64,000 nucleotides of DNA, taken from NCBI RefSeq assembly GCF_020966755.1, contig NZ_JAJKFT010000010.1:1824720-1888719 (forward strand), in the 5' to 3' direction. The notes under the pieces are model-generated. The model saw only the letters and a program-made list of their open reading frames with translations, made no database searches and had not been told where the DNA came from. Made by a program: the position numbers and the translations under genes. Positions 60,988 through 64,000 of this stretch are shown piece after piece; the stretch's first letter is position 1, and each line of letters begins with the position of its first letter. Origin of the DNA: Blastopirellula sediminis (GTDB lineage: Bacteria; Planctomycetota; Planctomycetia; Pirellulales; Pirellulaceae).

Positions 60988-62268
60988 CTAGGAAAATAGG
61001 GCCGTGACAGGCTTCCCCCCGTCGGTAATCGGAACGGGACGGGAACCGTCAAATAGCTCCTGGGACGGGTTGATGCCGAGAGCCGCGTGGATCGTCGCGT
61101 GGAAGTCGGGAATCGACACCGGGTTTTCCACGATGTTCTTGCTCAATTCGTCGGTGACGCCGTAAGCGCCGCAGTGATTGAGTCCGCCGCCGGCTAACAG
61201 CAAGCTGAAGCATGTCCCTTGGTGTCCCCGTCCGCCGCGACTGTCGTACGAGGCGGGACGACCGAATTCGGTCCCCAGTGCGATCAAGGTCTTGTCGAGG
61301 ATTCCTTGCTTCTCCAGATCGGTGATCAACGCCGAAAGGGCAATATCGAGTTCCTGAATCAGCAGGTGCTGGTTCTGTTGCCCTTCGTTGTGCGTGTCCC
61401 AACCGGTTCCATTGATGAAGTTCAAATTGTGCGACACTTCGATGAAGCGGACGCCCGCCTGAACGAGTCGTCGCGCAAGCAGGCAGCGTTGACCAAACTC
61501 GCCACCATAGGCGCTGCGCAACTCGGCCGGTTCGTCTTGCAGACGGAAGTGACGCATGAAATCGGGACCTGCCAGTCGCATCGCTTCCGCTTGAGCGGCG
61601 CTGTACTGCTCGATGATGGAACCCTTCGGAATCGCAGCCGTCTGCGGCTGAAGCAATTGGAGGCGACGTTCGGCTCGATCGGACGAGACGTCTTCGGGTC
61701 GGGAGAAGCCGGCCGGTCCGCTTTCAGTATCAACCAGATAGACGAAGCCTCCTTTGGCGCCAAGGAAGCCTGGGCCGCGGCTGACGTTGGGATAGCCGAT
61801 CACCATGTAGGCAGGGACTTCCGGATTGGCGGCGCCGCGGACGTGACCCACGATCGAACCAATTGACGGATAGGTGATGCTGCCGCTGATCAAACGCCCG
61901 GTATGGACAAAGTTCGTGCCGAAGGCGTGTTCGTCAATCAGGTGGTGATTGATCGTTCGCATGGCGGTCAAACGATCGGCCAGCTTGGCGGTCCGGTGCA
62001 GATGTTCGCAGAACTGGACGCCGGGGACGACGGTGTCGACCGTATCGTATTCGGAACCTGCTTGCTTGGGAGCGGCCTTCGAGTTGCCGCGTCGCTTTGG
62101 ATCGAAGGTGTCGATCTGCGCCATGCCGCCGCCGAGCCAGAGGAAAATCACATGCTCGGCTTTCCCTTTCGGGAAGTGCAGGGGCGTCGGCGACGCGAGT
62201 ACGGAACCGCCCGTCAAAGCCGCGCCGGCAAGTGCGCCTGATTGCATGAGGAAGTTGCGTCGATTCAT
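60988..62268 (-). CDS. DUF1501 family protein, Tat-exported (fourth pair)
   Basis: The ATG at 62268, preceded by GGAG at a normal distance, gives 426 residues and a Tat signal that starts almost at once (MNRRNFLMQSGALAGAAL). The frame is open 51 codons further, but that part lacks a signal and overlaps the upstream PSD1 gene. Family motifs are HVIFLWLGGGMAQIDTFDPK, MRTINHHLIDEHAFGTNFVH, and near the end ALGTEFGRPAS with GRGHQGTCFSLLLAGGG. The GRDH motif of the other three has become GRGHQG, so one probable metal-site Asp is replaced by Gly. It lies 83 nt after the PSD1 stop on the same strand. Confidence 0.9.
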   Translation of the reverse strand: MNRRNFLMQSGALAGAALTGGSVLASPTPLHFPKGKAEHVIFLWLGGGMAQIDTFDPKRRGNSKAAPKQAGSEYDTVDTVVPGVQFCEHLHRTAKLADRLTAMRTINHHLIDEHAFGTNFVHTGRLISGSITYPSIGSIVGHVRGAANPEVPAYMVIGYPNVSRGPGFLGAKGGFVYLVDTESGPAGFSRPEDVSSDRAERRLQLLQPQTAAIPKGSIIEQYSAAQAEAMRLAGPDFMRHFRLQDEPAELRSAYGGEFGQRCLLARRLVQAGVRFIEVSHNLNFINGTGWDTHNEGQQNQHLLIQELDIALSALITDLEKQGILDKTLIALGTEFGRPASYDSRGGRGHQGTCFSLLLAGGGLNHCGAYGVTDELSKNIVENPVSIPDFHATIHAALGINPSQELFDGSRPVPITDGGKPVTALFS

Positions 62269-62351
62269 AGCTACTCCGATTTTTGACCGATGGAGGCGGG
62301 AGTCAAAAGGATCTGTCTGCACCAATTGAGTTCGTAGGCGAACGGCAACGG

Positions 62352-64000
62352 TTACGGGGTGTAAATAAACTCTGGCGTATTCAGGACTGCCCAGAGGAAG
62401 TCCTCCATACGCAATCGCCAATCTTCATTGAGCGCGTTGCTCGGCGGATCGCCGCGACGCGCTGCGGCTTCTTTTTGCATCGCCAGCGAGTTGGCCGGGC
62501 CATCGACATGGTTCGACCAGCTGACGTAGCGTTCCGGTTCATGTTTCTTCGGTTCCGGGGCGATCCGCTGCGACTCGGGTATCACACGCGTTTCGTACCC
62601 TTTCGAGAGAAGCGTCACATAACGCTTCTTCTCTTCATCGGTTGGCTTGCGAGTCAGCAATCGCAAAAAGACGCGATCCACCAACTGATCCAGCGGCTGA
62701 TCTTCCAGGGCGAGTTCAGTCAGCTCATGCCGATCGCTCAATCGCGTTAGCCACGAGCTCATCACGCCGTTGGCGTAAATCGCCGGTTGCAGAACGTTCG
62801 GTTCCGTTTCACGCAGGCTCCGCGGATCTTGGCGAGCTCCACGCCAATCAAACGCGGTCAGCACGCTGGTGACGGCCGTAATCTTCGGCAGCGAAAGGCT
62901 AGGACGATCACGCTCGTTCGACGTCGAAGTCAACATCCAACTGCGGCGCGGTTTGCCCAGCGTGATGGAGTTGCTCATGGCGCGGACCCCGTCAATGTCG
63001 AGGCTCACTTCTTCCAGGTCAAACGGAGTGCCTGTGGCATGGAAGAGGGAGTCGACGATTTGCTCAGCGGTCAGGCGACGCGGCGCCGGAGCGATGTACA
63101 GCGGGCTGGTCGCGGTCAGGGTTGGATCGGTCGCACGTTGGTAGGCGTGCGAGTTCAGGATCAAGCGGCTGATCGCCTTGGGGTCGTAGTCCGACGCGAC
63201 GAGCTGTTGTCCCAGCCATCGCAGCAGTTCGGGATGGGACGGTTCTCCCTTTTCCCAGTCGGCGACGTTGGCGACCAGGCCGCGTCCCATCAGCCGTTCC
63301 CAGATGCGGTTGACCATTACCTGGGCGAAGCGTTCGTTTTGCGGCGCCGTGATGAGGGCGGCTAGACGATCGCGCGAGTTCTTAGGATCTTCGGCGAGGG
63401 CGTCGGCGACCGCTTCGTCGCAGTACCGCTCGAACGGCCAGACCGGCTGCACGACGGCGCCTGGCGCGAGCGTCACTTCGATCAACGCCTTGCGGCCGGT
63501 TTGATGCAAACGATCGGCCGGAACGCTGCTCGACTCCGGCAGTTTCACCGGCTCCTGTTTCAGCAACGCGGCGACTTGCAGCAGGTCCTCTTGTTTGGAA
63601 ACATGCGAAGGAGCGTCATGGCAGCGGGCACATTTCATCTCGACGCCGAGGAACGCCGAGCTGACGATGATTCCCTTGGCCGCCATCGGCAAGTCGTTCT
63701 GCGACGCGGTGGCGAAACCGGCCGGCCCGCCGAATCGTTCGCTCCCTTCCATCCGGATCAACTCAGTCACGAAGAGATCGGCCGGCTTGTTGTCGAGGAG
63801 CGACTCATACAACCACCAGCGGAAAGGTCCGGTGTTGTTGAGCGTCGGATTGATCATGTTGGGGTTTTCGGCCAACACGTCGAGCCAATAGCCCATCCAG
63901 TGATCGGCCGAACGCTGATCGGCCAGCAGGCGATCGACCACGTTGGCGCGGCGCTTGGCCGGATCGTCTTGAAGGAACGAGGCGATTTCGGCTTCGGTCG
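62352..64000 (-). CDS. PSD1-type protein, C-terminal part (cut by window end)
   Basis: The frame is open to the window edge, so the signal peptide and PSCyt1 lie outside. The visible ~549 residues begin within DUF1549 (ADHWMGYWLDVLAENPN). A CxxCH motif is present as KCARCHDAPSHV, but the H-K-F-D-P that follows it in the other three PSD1 proteins is replaced. The next motif, NERFAQVMVNRIWERLMG, and the end FLWAVLNTPEFIYTP mark DUF1553. There is no LamG insertion. The DUF1501 partner follows after 83 nt. The changed haem-flanking sequence and its partner's changed GRDH suggest that this pair is a divergent subtype. Confidence 0.9.
   Translation of the reverse strand, partial: TEAEIASFLQDDPAKRRANVVDRLLADQRSADHWMGYWLDVLAENPNMINPTLNNTGPFRWWLYESLLDNKPADLFVTELIRMEGSERFGGPAGFATASQNDLPMAAKGIIVSSAFLGVEMKCARCHDAPSHVSKQEDLLQVAALLKQEPVKLPESSSVPADRLHQTGRKALIEVTLAPGAVVQPVWPFERYCDEAVADALAEDPKNSRDRLAALITAPQNERFAQVMVNRIWERLMGRGLVANVADWEKGEPSHPELLRWLGQQLVASDYDPKAISRLILNSHAYQRATDPTLTATSPLYIAPAPRRLTAEQIVDSLFHATGTPFDLEEVSLDIDGVRAMSNSITLGKPRRSWMLTSTSNERDRPSLSLPKITAVTSVLTAFDWRGARQDPRSLRETEPNVLQPAIYANGVMSSWLTRLSDRHELTELALEDQPLDQLVDRVFLRLLTRKPTDEEKKRYVTLLSKGYETRVIPESQRIAPEPKKHEPERYVSWSNHVDGPANSLAMQKEAAARRGDPPSNALNEDWRLRMEDFLWAVLNTPEFIYTP

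Overview
This window comes from a planctomycete, most likely of the Pirellulaceae (Blastopirellula/Bremerella/Rhodopirellula type). That is inferred from gene content, not from a marker gene. The signs are four DUF1501 proteins next to PSD1-type giant cytochromes (PSCyt1, DUF1549 and DUF1553), a DUF1559 pseudopilin with the H-X9-DG signature, three sulfatases, two DUF1080 proteins, exported Gfo/Idh/MocA oxidoreductases, and a PVC-type membrane-bound dehydrogenase fused to cytochrome c. I see no rRNA, tRNA, CRISPR array, integrase or transposase.

Layout. Positions 1-6931: the end of one DUF1501 gene followed by a WD40 gene, an AraC-type regulator on the minus strand, and a complete PSD1-DUF1501 pair. 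Positions 7285-16362: a compact plus-strand cassette of DUF1559 pseudopilin, small lipoprotein, siderophore-type ABC transporter (binding protein, two permeases, ATPase), MFS transporter and aldehyde dehydrogenase. Both ends of the cassette carry a near-identical 16-nt sequence that resembles the 3' end of a tmRNA gene and is followed by a strong hairpin. Positions 16723-27588: a second PSD1-DUF1501 pair, two sulfatases and a DUF1080 protein. Positions 28008-31214: two small membrane proteins and a split FluG-like pair (glutamine synthetase-like enzyme plus amidohydrolase). Positions 31237-37990: a signalling block with a FixL/FixJ-like pair, a second PAS kinase, an HD-GYP response regulator and a degenerate receiver protein.

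Positions 38012-47337 look like a catabolic locus: exported Gfo/Idh oxidoreductase, DUF1080, ROK regulator behind a near-consensus promoter, 2-oxoglutarate/Fe dioxygenase, cytoplasmic Gfo/Idh oxidoreductase, MFS importer, TauE-type exporter and a ceramidase-like protein. A sugar-linked sulfonate pathway (uptake, oxygenative desulfonation, sulfite export) is one reading of it. Positions 47539-54000 hold a very large deacetylase-dehydrogenase-cytochrome fusion and an FAD monooxygenase. Positions 54323-64000 hold a third sulfatase and two more PSD1-DUF1501 pairs on the minus strand, the last cut by the window edge.

The points most worth a second look are the tmRNA-like direct repeats bounding the iron cassette, a conserved non-coding element shared by two distant divergent promoters (around 27773 and 47388), a 54-nt dispersed intergenic repeat, the deacetylase/dehydrogenase/cytochrome fusion, the possible sulfonate locus, and the beta-sandwich insertions in the PSD1 proteins. 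Functions are assigned by reading motifs only; no database search was run.
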